A DNA stretch of 64,000 bases, taken from NCBI GenBank assembly GCA_021234155.1, contig JAJEKV010000047.1:4601637-4665636 (forward strand). The letters run 5' to 3'. Origin of the DNA: Isoetes taiwanensis (Eukaryota > Streptophyta > Lycopodiopsida > Isoetales > Isoetaceae). A program made the translations under genes and the position numbers. Positions 54,331-64,000 of this stretch are shown here, piece by piece; the first letter of the stretch is position 1, and each line of letters opens with the position of its first letter. The notes under the pieces are model-generated. The model was not told the DNA's origin. It saw only the letters and a program-made list of their open reading frames with translations, and did not search any database.

Positions 54331-56830
54331 GATGAGCCAGTATACGTACTCATGTACGTATATACATGTTTGACATGCATGCAAGATAGAACATGCATGT
54401 AGGATGGAGCTAAAAATAAGTATAAGCTTTATAAATTAGAGAGGCAAATTGAGAAAAGAATTTAAAAGCTTTTTGGAGACGTGGAGTTGAGGGCTTTTGG
54501 TGGTACGTGAGGAATTTTTGCAAGAGAGGAGCTCCAGAAGGAATTCGAGTTACAGAGGAGCCGGAGGAGGATATCTGGAGGCAAGAGTTTGCATAGACGC
54601 ATCAAATCATTCTCCCTTATCAGGTGGGGTTTTGGATTTTTGTGGATTAAAGTTATGGCTTGCATAGGCTGCCAAGAATCAATCTGTAAATGCTTTGGAT
54701 GGTAGATTTCTTTTGTATTAGCTACGGTTGGAATTGCCGAGGCTTTGATAAAGCCCATGAGGCGAGATTGCATATGCAGGACCGGATAAATATCAGAAGA
54801 GCAGACAGAGGAAGGGTGCCGACTTATCGCATCAAAGCCAGGGATTCTAGATCAGGCTGGAATTGCATGGAAAGGGCTGATTTGGGCCTTAGAAGGACTG
54901 AGTGTCCTGGGCAGCAGTGCATCAGCGGGATCAATGGCTTTTCAGAGCTGCTGAATTCAACTAAATGACCTCTTGATTCATGCAGGAACAGGTCGAAATT
55001 GCTCCTAAGGAGCCGAATTGGGAATTTTTGAGTGGTGATTGGGCATTGGAAGTCCTTGGAAGTGCCTAAACAGGCCGAATTTCTTGCTGCAGCAACACTG
55101 GATCGGGACCCAACTGCCCCAAACAGGCCCGAATCTGCAAGGGACATTTCGATTTGGCCTTTGAAGGGGCCGATCTGCCCTCAGAAGTTCCTGGCCGTGC
55201 CTGAGCAGGCCGGTCGTTTTCCCAAAAGCACCTTTGTGCAGGCCGGAAGGCCAGACCCAAAAGTGGGTCTGCGTTGTTTGTTCTTGGGTTATTTTCTTGT
55301 CTTGTTTGTCCTTGTTGTTGCTTTTGTTTCATTTTGTTTTATGTTAATTTAACAAGTGGTGGTTCTAGGGGGAAAAAGGAAGCATAAGGAGCCCGGATGA
55401 AGCACAGATTCTTCAAAGAGTAAATTTGGATGAACTGCAAGCGATTTGGGGATCATATAATCAACAGAGACATGTAATAACTTAATTGCTTGGAGTGACA
55501 TTTGTATGGGAGTTTAGTATTCATAAGAATAACATGTTAAGAATGAATAAATGTTTAAATCTCTAACTGAATAACCAAGGGAATTGTGTCGGCTTGCTCC
55601 TGGAGATGGGGCTTGCCTGGGAGCTGCTTGACGGAAGTTCCAGGCAGTTGCGGTCAGGGGACCCCATGGATTTTTAAGCAGGAAAAGTGTAAGTTGGAGG
55701 CGCCAGTCTCGATGCGCAATTAATTGTTTAGCTATGGAAGTGGAATTTTAATATTAATACTTGAAACCATACCTTAGAGAGCTTAAATAGATAATGTTAT
55801 GGAGTGAATCCTGCATCGAACTGGTTTGAGCACGCTACATCAACATTTAAGTTGTCATCAGGGTTTTCATCATCGATCTAGCTACTTCGGCATGGTTAGG
55901 TTGTATGGGCAACCTCGGCAAGGGCTAAGAGTATGATCTAGGCACATTTATAGTAAATTCTCTAATGAACGCACATGTTATGGTCTTGCATTGTCCCACT
56001 GTTGTTCTTGATCTTTTGTTATGTACTTGGAACCTCCGGGGTCGGACTTCTAGGTTCGGTGGCCTAGGTTGCTCCGGCATGCTCATGTTCATCTCTGATT
56101 CTCTATGGTTCTTGTGCTCTGTGACACCCGGCGTTAGTTCTCCTGGCAGGGATTGCTACGTCAGTCAACTCTTGTGAAACCCCATGGTAAGAGGTCCTCT
56201 AGTGCCAGACGTGGGCTGGGAGGGTATGCGCATACGAGGTTCACCCCACCACCTCGCTACAGGGCTTGGAATGTAAGCTGGCTGAGCGTTATCCTGCTAA
56301 CGGGGCCTGTATGTAGGCTGGCTGAGCTACCCATTGTCCCGGAGTTTGTTATGATGGTTTGGTACTTTGGTTATGTTCTTTGCTATTGATGTTATGTTGT
56401 TTTCTTTGTTGTCATTGTCTAGCATTGCACCATAGGTTCTTGCGTCTTTGAGTTGTTTATGTTTGTTATCCAAGACTTTCAAGATGTTTTATGCATGCAG
56501 AGGCAGCTATGGGATCCCCACTTAGTCACAAGGACTAACCCCTTTGAGTGCATGCAGTGATTGAGCAAGGTGGTGCTCGGGCCAGTAGCAGCAATACTGC
56601 TCAGGATCGTGGCTGAGTTGGAGTTTTCTAGAAGATGAATCTTAGCTTTGGTTTTTGAATAAACCTTTTATGAATGTATTTTTCTTGAAATTATATTACA
56701 ATAGTTGGATATTAGCTATATATAAGAAGGGAATCATTCTCCATTATTTTTGAAAGATTAAATTCTTCACCATCATTAATTGGTTAGAGTTTTCATATCA
56801 ACCTTGATCTAACCTCAAGTATTGACAAGA
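54331..56830. mobile_element. Unclassified 2.5-kb insertion in gag
   Basis: Gag reading stops near 54330 and resumes near 56826-56890 (LVTAVEGYIEGLPPTLRKMV). The DNA between has no retroelement protein. Open frames at 54690-55352 are short. It contains GTACGTATATACATG-type palindromes at the left (54350-54375) and several GGCCGAAT/CAGGCCG-like repeats at 55060-55260. Neither LTRs, poly(A) nor terminal inverted repeats were recognised, so the class is unknown and both borders are approximate. Confidence 0.5.
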
Positions 56831-58104
56831 TCCCGAGTTCCCAGGAGGGTCAACTCGGCAGGCTCGTCACAGCAGTCGAGGGCTATATTGAGGGGTTGCC
56901 ACCCACTTTAAGGAAGATGGTCTGTGCAATTGACCCCAAAACTATAGCAGAGGCTGAAGCAAGAGCCTTGAGTTTGGAGGATGACACACCGAAGGCCCCG
57001 TACCAGCGACCTCCAAATGCGAGCCAAGGCAAGCCATATGTACCATATAGGAACCGCTCTCCTAGTCCGGGACCTCCTCAGCAACCTCCTTATCAAAAAT
57101 CAGAAAAGAAAGTCAGCTTCAATATTCCCGATAAGTCAGATGCCCCAAATAGCCCAGTGCAGCAGATTCTCCAGTCTATTCCGCGAGAGGCTCAAGACCA
57201 GCTTCGACAAGATAAGGCCTGTTTTCGTTGCTTCCATCCGGGCCACCGGATGCAGGGTTGCCCATACGTCACCCAGGCAGTACAGGCAGCCCTGGCAGAG
57301 GTAGATTGGAATGAGCTGACATCTTTTTGTGAACTCCTAGCCCTGGCGGAGGAGGAGCCCACTGACTATATACAAGATGAGTCTCAAATTTTTGCTACTA
57401 TTGAGACCGGTCAGGCCGATTGTCAGCCCAGTGTCATCTCTACAGTGGGTCAAATTGATAGCAAACCTTTCATTATCCTTATGGACACGGGTAGTACCCA
57501 CAACTTTGCATCCCCTAGGTTGGCCGAAACTCTGTAGTTATCCGTTTTGAAATCTAAACCAAGACCAGTCACGTTGGTTAGTGGAGCTGTCCGCCACACC
57601 CAAGGCCGTCGTGTTAACTTGAACATCCAATTACCAGGGACACCCGTCACTTTGGGGGCTGAAATTATGAATATTAGGAAGTATGACTTGATTGTGGGGA
57701 TGGAATTCCTGGCAGTAGTAAAGGCAAATATAGATTGTGAGAAGCGAGTTGTCACCTTCAACGTAGCAAATGGGGCCCGTGTTACTATAACAGGTAATGC
57801 AGTACATCCTATTATGCAGTGCATCTCCTTGCGTAGCATGGATAAAGCCATTCGGCGTAGACAGGTGTCTTGCATTGTTCGGCTTGTATCCTTTGAAGCC
57901 CAGCAAGAAGAAATTATTCAAAGCTTGCCACCAACCATAGCCAGCCTCATTCACGAGTTCCAGGATCTCTTTCCAGATGAAATTTGGAAATTACCGCCCT
58001 TTAGGGGGATAGAGTGCGAGATTGCACTCCAACTAGGTACCAAGCCGACCAGTAAGGTTCCTTACCACATGAGTACATCTGAGTTGGCAGAACTTAAGAA
58101 ATAG
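56831..58104 (+). pseudogene. Gypsy gag C-terminus (zinc knuckle) and aspartic protease
   Basis: Frame 56896-57537 continues gag (TIAEAEARALSLEDD), a Pro-rich linker, and a CCHC knuckle CFRCFHPGHRMQGC at about 57217-57260. The protease follows with LMDTGSTHNFAS at about 57480-57515. A TAG at 57535-57537 interrupts it after RLAETL. The same frame resumes from 57547 with the rest of the protease (GAEIMNIRKYDLIVGMEFL) and the linker to RT (LIHEFQDLFPDE, TKPTSKVPYHMS), ending in TAG at 58102-58104. The catalytic Asp-Thr-Gly is present. Without the two stops this would be one gag-pol frame. Confidence 0.85.
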
Positions 58105-58620
58105 TTACAAAAAATTCTAAAGCTAGGCTTCATTCGGCCCAGTGTTTCACCTTTTGGAGCTCCTATCTTGTTTGTTAAAAAGAAGGATGGGACATTGCGT
58201 ATGTGTATCGATTACCGCCAGTTAAATAAGCATACTATTAAGAATTGGTATGCATTACCGCGGGCCGATGATCTTATGGATCAGTTGCAAGGAGCTAAGT
58301 ATTTTTCCAAGATAGATCTTCGCTCTGGCTACCATCAAATAAGGATTAAGGAGGAGGACATTCACAAGTCCGCCTTTCGCACCCATTATGGACATTATGA
58401 GTTCACAGTTATGCCTTTTGGACTCACCAATGCACCAGCAACCTTCATGCATCTCATGAACGATGTTTTCAGAGACTATTTAGACGAGTTTGTCATTATT
58501 TTCTTTGATGACATTCTTATCTATAGTAAAATCCTGGAGGATCATGAATGCCATCTTCGGCTAGCTCTCCAGAAGTTGTGGCGCCAACAACTGTTCGCTA
58601 AGTTTTCCAAATGCAAATTT
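58105..58620 (+). pseudogene. Gypsy reverse transcriptase
   Basis: Motifs in order: [66 protein letters not shown], and [10 protein letters not shown] with the catalytic DD pair in an FFDD rather than the more common YxDD/FxDD box. The reading passes into a second frame near 58600 ([17 protein letters not shown]). Confidence 0.9.
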
Positions 58621-59300
58621 GCGACCACCAGGTCGACTATTTGGGCCATATTGTTTCTGATGGTATTGCTACAGACCCAGCAAAAATCGAGGCTGTCAAA
58701 GAGTGGCCAGCACCTACCAATGTTTTGGAAGTCCGAAGTTTCTTGGGATATTACCGCAAGTTCGTTAAGGACTTTACTAAGATTGCAGCACCCCTTACTG
58801 ACCTCACAAAACATGAGAAGTTCAAGGATTGGGCAGCACATTGGAAAGCAAGGTCCAAACAGGCTTCCAACAGCTGAAGGACGCCTTAACATCGGCACCA
58901 GTCCTTACCTTACCTGATCCCCAGAAGGATAAGGCCGTTGCGACTGATGCCAGTAAGATAGCAACTGGAGCTATTTTGATGCAAGAGGGACGAGTCATAG
59001 CCTATGACTCTAAGAAAATGAATGATGCGGAATAGAGATATCCTACTCATGACTAGGAATTGCTTGCGATCGTGCATGCCTTGCACATCTGGAGACATTA
59101 TCTTCTTGGACGACGGTTCCAACTAGACACAGATCACCAAAGTCTCCAATATATCTTTACGCAGGCTAATCTCAATCTCCGGCAATGCAGGTGGATAGAA
59201 TTTTTCGAAGAATATGACTTTGAGATTTTTTATAAACCCGGAAAACATAATATTATTGCTGATGCCTTGTCTCGACATCCGTTGACCACACGTACCCATT
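58611..59300 (+). pseudogene. Gypsy RT thumb and RNase H
   Basis: 58611-58870 encodes [27 protein letters not shown] and APLTDLTK. After a frame change at about 58870, 58875-59035 has [18 protein letters not shown] and ATDASKIATGAIL, with a stop at 59033-59035. From 59055: ELLAIVHALHIWRHYLLGRR, FQLDTDHQSLQYIFTQ, and IADALSRHPL. The acidic residues of TDAS, ELLAIV and DTDH are the RNase H catalytic positions. Confidence 0.88.
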
Positions 59301-61353
59301 GGAACGCTATTTCCACTTTTGCAAGTGAATTTGGGAAGACTATTGAGCAATCTCTTCCAACGGATACCGAGTTCAATGAAGTGTGGGGCAGCCTTTCTAA
59401 AGAGGCCAGGACAGATAAGGAGAGGGACACGTTTAAGCATTATAAGAAGGACGGTTTTTATATTACTGCGATAAGTTGTGTGTACCCGCGTCATCAGGAG
59501 TTAGGAGGCTTATTCTCCATGACACATATAACAACCCTATTGCTGGTCACGCTAGATTTATGAAAACATATTTCAAGGTAAGATCCAGTTGCTTTTGGCC
59601 TAGTATGAAGAAGCATATTGCCCGCTACATTAAGCAGTGCCGACTTTGCCAGCAGACAAAAGCAGAGCATCTAAGAATGCCAGGCACACTGGAACCTCTT
59701 GATGTCCCTAATGAAAAATGGGAAGTCATTACCATGGACTTCATTGTAGGCCTTCCACGAACACTTCGAGGATTTGACGCCTTGATGGTGGTAGTTGTCA
59801 AGCTTTCTAAGATGGCGCATTAAGCAGCGTCGGTGGTGGAAAAAATGTGGAACGGCTTTCTTGGCGCCTGTGGCTAGGGCGGTGGCAGAGAGGGAGATCC
59901 GTCCTTCCTCCTCTCTCTTTCTGGCACTGTTGCAGCATCTCTTGATCTTTTTCCTTGCTCCAGATGCTAGTAGGGGTTTTGCTTCTGGATTCAACAGATT
60001 TTGCCCTCCAAAGAATGTCTGGAAATCAATTTTGGAGCTGTTTGTAAGGCGGTTTTTTGTGGTCTTGTTGGTAAGCCACTAACGTGGTTTTTTGCTCTCA
60101 AGTTTCTAAGAGGCTTGATGGTCTTTGCAAAGGATTTGATGAAGCAAAAACTGTAGATTTCTAGCAGCCTAAATTCTCTGTTTCTTGGGCCGGTCTAGTA
60201 GTCTATGGATTCTTCTCCAATAAATCTCAAGTAAGGCACACCGAAAGGGCGTAGAGCCTATAAGATGGGGCAAAATTATAGCATGAGCACAAAGAAAGCA
60301 GTTTCAGGTTTATATTTCTTCCAGGCAATCTAATTTTAAGATGGGTCTTCTGATCACGAAGCTTTTTCCCCATCCTTCTGCTCTTTCTTGCTAGCGAAAA
60401 GATTTAGGATGTTTTCTTGGAAGAAGGCAGAGTAAGTTTATTGATCATTATTTTATGGATTTGAAACGAGATGACAGATTATTTGAGATTGCCGAGCTAG
60501 GGATTTGATTGTGACCAGGACGACGCTTCCATATCAAGACCAGATATTATGAACCAGGCTTTGGAGGAGAGCTTTGGCGGCTGGGCTGTGTGTCTAGCTT
60601 ATTTCAGGTAGGCTGACTGGCACATCCCGACAATGCAGCGTCTCTTTTAATTTCTCATTTGGTATTCAATCTGTACAATTGATTATAGATTGAAGCATAT
60701 GTGGCTTCTCTGAGCAGTGCGGGAGATTGCTCAGATTACTCTGTCTCTTTTTCTATTCATCTCTACTTTTGCAGAAGGTTGTTTAGAGCATTCAAGATTT
60801 ATCTGCAGCTTGTGGAAAATGAGTATTTTGCTCCTGTTGTATTCTGTTTTGCTGATTAGTTAAACGGAAGAAGAGGTTGAGAGAAGGCTTATATATACTA
60901 TAGCTGCAGAGGTGATTTCGGAACCATGTGGGATCATTTGTGCTTAAATTATATCTGATCTATAAGGGATCTTTGTATTGTAATTTTTCCTATCTGATCA
61001 ATACAAAAACTTCTTACTTTCAAAAAAAAAAAAAAGTGTCGGTGGTGCGGTTATTCTCTAAAGAGATTTTTCGACTCTATGGCATGCCAGGCACCATTAT
61101 TTCAGATCGTGATCCTAAATTTGTTAGTGCTTTCTGGAAGAACTTCTTCAGCACCATACAAACCAAGCTTGCTGTGAGTACGGCCTATCACCCTCAGACA
61201 GATGGGCAGTCAGAATGTATCAGTCGAATTATTGAGGATATACTACGAAATTATGTCTGGAATAAGCAATCTCAATGGGCAGATTACATTCACTTGGTAG
61301 AATTTGCCTATAATAGTACTAAACAGGATCCTCAAGGATGTCTCCCTTTATGA
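59301..61353 (+). pseudogene. Gypsy integrase, split by a retroelement
   Basis: The zinc-binding part lies at 59510-59660 (LILHDTYNNPIAGHARFMKT, FWPSMKKHIARYIKQCRLCQ; a HHCC finger). The catalytic core begins WEVITMDFIVGLPR (first Asp) and runs to VVKLSKMAH at 59820. A 1.2-kb insertion follows. The core resumes at 61036 with VVRLFSKEIFRLYGMP, IISDRDPKFVSAFW (second Asp) and YHPQTDGQSE (Glu), then YVWNKQSQWADYIHL and FAYNSTKQ. Frame changes occur near 59500, and a stop and probable small loss sit just before the insertion. Integrase would join element DNA to the chromosome. Confidence 0.88.
59839..61035 (+). mobile_element. Non-coding poly(A)-tailed retroelement, 1.2 kb, inside integrase
   Basis: It ends TTCTTACTTTCAAAAAAAA and is flanked by GTCGGTGGTG at 59829-59838 and 61038-61047 (12 bp with one mismatch if extended). 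The integrase frame continues across the duplication. No open frame over 100 codons and no retroelement protein was found. Length, tail, TTTCAAAA end and GC-richer 5' end resemble the element at 7412-8900, suggesting one class of LINE-mobilised non-coding elements. Confidence 0.78.
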
Positions 61354-61940
61354 TCACCTATGGTTATCAATGTCTCTCCAGATACGTGGCATAACCCAGT
61401 TTCCAATGTGTCAGCTTCACAACAGTTGCTTACGGATATGCAAGATTTGGTAGAAGAAGTACATGGGTATCTATTGGCAGCACGTACCCCGCGTGAGTTT
61501 CAGGATGGTGAATCCGTATGGTTGAAAATCGAGGTTAAGTAGGCCAAGCTCAAAATTGGAAATTGCAAGAAGCCAGCGCCACGATGGGTGGGACCATTTC
61601 AAATCATTGAACATATAGATCCTCAAGCCTACTCATCTCAAGGTCTACAAAGTCTTCCATGTGAGCCTTCTGAAGAAATACACCCCGGATCCTCATGAGA
61701 TTCTGGAAACACTAACATTCTGGAAATGACAGACAAGCAGTTGGAAATTGTTCCAGAAGCTCTTCTCGACAGAGCATATAAGCAAACCAGAAGAACCCAG
61801 ATATTGCAGTATTTAGTTAAGTGGCTTTCCCACTGAGGATGCCACTTGGGTGCTTACACAAGACCTTGACAAGGCTTGCCTCGACTTTATGCGGCAATGC
61901 CAGGGTCGGACTATTCACGATGCTATTGACTCCGACTCCA
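61354..61940 (+). pseudogene. Gypsy pol C-terminus with chromodomain-like end
   Basis: 61480-61660 encodes the integrase C-terminal GPY/F-type region (FQDGESVWLKIEVK, stop, AKLKIG, PAPRWVGPFQIIEHI). After frame changes, 61730-61870 gives KQLEIVPEALLDRAYK, ILQYLVKW and EDATWVLTQDLDKA. The LVKW...EDATW pattern is the chromodomain of chromoviruses, thought to guide integration by reading histone H3 methylation. The aromatic cage cannot be fully judged through the frameshifts. Confidence 0.7.
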
Positions 61941-62002
61941 ATGGTATGTCGCTGTACAGTAGATCCAACATGGATCATGCAGGGGGGTTGGGGTAGACGC
62001 AT

Positions 62003-62019
62003 CCTAGGACGGGGGAGGG
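62003..62019 (+). promoter_or_regulatory. Polypurine tract
   Basis: CCTAGGACGGGGGAGGG immediately precedes a TGTTGCATC LTR-type start. It is placed correctly downstream of pol for plus-strand priming. Confidence 0.7.
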
Positions 62020-62321
62020 TGTTGCATCTAGGCATATTAGGATGCAACCATCTATGGCTATAATAGGAACATTGCCATTCCTTATGCCAAGATGACTTCC
62101 AAGCCTTAGGCATTAAAGGATTCCCTCATTTTCATTTTTTCTTTTGTTTACATAAAGGGGGTGGTCCTTTGTGACGTTCCAAAGATTAGATACGGTCCCA
62201 AGGCGGTATCTTTCTTTGCTCAAATCCGCAGCATTACCGCCACTCCGACGGCGGTATGCGCCAGCGGATAGCCGTGTAAGTAGCCCTAGGGGCAACTTGC
62301 TAGGAGTGTTCATATATTATT
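62020..62321 (+). repeat. Start of a 3' LTR, partial
   Basis: TGTTGCATCTAGGCATATTAGGATGCAACC opens with a small inverted repeat (TTGCATC/GATGCAA). No matching sequence was found before 50136, so the left partner is missing or lies outside the window. A TACCGCC...GGCGGTA hairpin lies at about 62235-62256. The right limit is set where the next LTR probably begins. Confidence 0.45.
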
Positions 62322-63727
62322 AATGTGCACATGTGCACATTAATGAGGGCACACCTTTCCATGTTGGCATATTTTGCCACCTAGCCATTAAAGGCAAGTG
62401 GGGCCTTTCCAATTATCCCACATGCCAAATTGGGTGGTGGAAACCCTAGCCTAAACCCCATGTCTATTTAGGGTAGGAAAACCCTAGCTTGCTAGTTTTT
62501 CGTCCTTAGGGTTTTAGAGCTCGGTTTTGGCTGCCCGGGGAGCCAAAACCGCCCCGTGACGCCGCTTTCTTAATTGCGCCATCGGTTCCCTCAATTGATC
62601 AGCTCGGCGAGGATGGTTGAACTTCAGTCGGGAGGAGCCACTCAAGGATCAGTATTTGGTCAATTTAATAGCTTAAACCGTCTTCTAGTCATAGAATCAG
62701 TAGGTTTAGACTATTAAATTGCCCATAGTAGCTATCTAGATCTTAGAGCTCGGACACTAACTAAAGAACCTAACTCTATGATTAGATCTAGTTCTTCAGT
62801 TCTTCTGTGATGTATTTGGATGATGTATTTCTGTGAACTCCTTGTATTGGGGGGGGTAGAGGCCCTAAAGCTTGTAGTTGATGCTCCTAGAGTAGCCTCT
62901 CTAGCACCTTGTAGATTCGGCCTTGTGTACAAGAGCCACACGGGTTGTGGGTGAAGGGGGCGGGACCGGCTAAGAAGGAGGTTCATGTCGACTCTTGAAC
63001 GATCCCCGGGTGTGTAAAGCCTCACGGGGATCATTGTGACTAGGTCTAATGGCTTACCCTTGAGTGCGGGGTAAGGCATGGGCTCGACAGAGTGAAGTGG
63101 TGTACACTTTCCGGTGGGTTGGTCGAATACAGGCAGTGGCCCTCTAGTCACCTTGAGTTAGCATGTAGATCTCACGGAGGGAGTGATCCCTACCTGCCCC
63201 ATCGGGCTGGGAGGATGAGGCCCAGGAATAGCCCCGCCGGCTATGCATCCGTGGGCTCTGGTCAGTCCCAACACTTTTGACCTACTACGCAAAGTGTGCC
63301 GGGGGGAGGGGCGGATGGAGTGGACAACCCAATGCCATGTTCTTATGCTAGCCAAATCCATTGCCATGAATTGCATGCGCAATGAACTCGGAGACCCAAG
63401 CCGTCAGTCCCCTCCCCTTGAGTCGAGCCTTGGGTAGGATTCCCTATGTGATGTCTTTGATCTTTGTCTATGCAGATATGTGGAGGACCATCCTTCGAGA
63501 TGGTCACATGATGTTGATGTATGTGCTACTGACATGTATGTTCACGCTTCCGCAGCTAGGTAGGCCCTGAGGGAGACAGGGTAGAATGACACCTTCACTC
63601 TTCCCACTGGGACTCGTTACGGGTGCAGTGATATGTGGAGGGCCCTGTATCAGCATGGAGCTGGTGTGGGGGAAGAACTCCTGTTTGTATACGGTGAGTG
63701 CACCGTATACGAGTAGGGGACGTCACA
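62322..63727 (+). repeat. 5' LTR of another gypsy-type element, about 1.4 kb
   Basis: Its 3' part shares the landmark series of 49150-50136 and 16580-17516 (GATGCTCCTAG, GGAGGGGCGGATGGAGTGG, AATGACACCTTCA) and ends GGGGACGTCACA. It is followed by a perfect primer site. The start, near TGTGCACATTAATGAGGGC, is estimated. A GTATACGGTGAGTGCACCGTATAC palindrome-like segment lies at 63687-63710. Confidence 0.6.
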
Positions 63728-63728
63728 G

Positions 63729-63744
63729 TGGTATCAGAGCAATG
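63729..63744 (+). promoter_or_regulatory. Primer-binding site for initiator tRNA-Met
   Basis: TGGTATCAGAGCAATG directly follows the LTR end, identical to 17522-17537. It marks the start of an element that continues beyond the window. Confidence 0.88.
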
Positions 63745-64000
63745 TTCTTGGAGACCAAGAGCAAAGCACTGACCATGTTCCAGTAGTACTAACTTGATAG
63801 GATCCTCAAGCCTCGAAAAGTGGGAAGATTTTTTCTCACCTTTGTAGTTTATGCTAAGCTAGTAACAATTAAGTGAATTGGAATTTAACAAGATTAAAAA
63901 GAATGAGCCAAAAAATTTCCAAGTGAGGTGGTCTCACATTTCGTGCACAGTGTGAGAACTAAATTTTTGTTTTGAAGCGAGGCGCAAGCTGTGAGACATC
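63745..64000 (+). other. Leader of the LTR element running out of the window
   Basis: AT-rich leader sequence that shares CCTCGAAAAGTGGGA with the remnant at 17628. No gag start is visible before the window ends. Confidence 0.6.

Larger units (their letters stand above)
50137..62019 (+). mobile_element. Internal region of a chromovirus-type Ty3/gypsy retrotransposon, decayed, with nested insertions
   Basis: From primer site to polypurine tract the plus strand holds an extra ORF region (50830-53230), gag (53597 to about 57330, split by a 2.5-kb insertion), protease, reverse transcriptase, RNase H and integrase (split by a 1.2-kb poly(A) insertion), then a chromodomain-like end. The order PR-RT-RH-INT-chromodomain defines chromoviruses. 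Without the insertions it is about 8.2 kb. Stops and frameshifts are spread throughout. Whether the LTRs at 48766-50136 and 62020 onward belong to this same insertion is uncertain. Confidence 0.75.

Noticed and set aside
54690-55352. Protein-coding gene in the gag insertion
   Set aside because: Frames on both strands overlap, are short and have no recognisable motif or splice support.
62322-63727. Intact 3' LTR partner of the LTR at 48766-50136
   Set aside because: Similarity is limited to ordered landmarks in the 3' half and is followed by its own primer site, so it reads as the 5' LTR of another element.

Overview
The window reads as nuclear DNA of a land plant with a large, transposon-dominated genome. 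Supporting signs are GT-AG introns, DUF659/BED hAT transposase, Ty1/copia and Ty3/gypsy chromovirus polyproteins, plant-type LINE ORF1, initiator-Met-tRNA primer sites, and long AT-rich stretches. No rRNA, organellar or bacterial operon signal was seen. A fern-like or other non-angiosperm plant is possible but not established. No intact conserved housekeeping gene was recognised.

Layout. (1) 1375-9455 is an 8.1-kb hAT element with a perfect 8-bp target duplication. It carries a decayed transposase on the minus strand, a LINE 3' fragment nested in it, and a 1.5-kb poly(A)-tailed non-coding element with its own target duplication. (2) 9464-12838 holds a LINE 3' relic and an unrecognised reading frame split by a 1.9-kb ORF1-only LINE with a 17-bp target duplication. 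(3) 12839-21440 is mostly non-coding: an LTR with primer site at about 16.0-17.5 kb and diverged 560-bp tandem repeats. (4) 21445-23621 is an internally deleted copia element with both LTRs, primer site, polypurine tract and target duplication. (5) 23.6-26.5 kb is repeat DNA: a GTAT microsatellite, about 2 kb rich in TTCTAGAA words that match heat-shock-element syntax, and 113-bp tandem repeats. (6) 26.5-47.2 kb is a complex accessory block. It has a 1.9-2.0-kb inverted repeat (26.5-28.4 and 43.9-45.9 kb), a multi-exon gene with a RING-like finger and a partial Ulp1-like peptidase, several unknown spliced genes, a decayed DDE-like transposase gene, copia relics, and an 887-bp direct repeat. 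One copy of that direct repeat is split by a 931-bp hAT MITE while the other preserves the empty site. (7) 47.8-48.7 kb is a tandem 430-bp repeat with tRNA-like boxes. (8) 48.8-62.3 kb is a decayed chromovirus-type gypsy element, from LTR and primer site through an extra ORF, gag, protease, RT, RNase H and integrase to a chromodomain. It is interrupted by a 2.5-kb insertion in gag and a 1.2-kb poly(A) insertion in integrase. A further LTR with primer site follows at 62.3-63.7 kb.

The most unusual observation is in the extra ORF upstream of gag. Codons at 51713-51859 align without a gap to residues 37-85 of histone H3, 40 of 49 identical by eye, with Arg72 replaced by a stop. The same ORF region opens at 50830 with an H3-like MARTK start. 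Thus a retroelement whose pol ends in a chromodomain also carries a captured piece of histone H3. All alignments were done by eye; no database search was possible.
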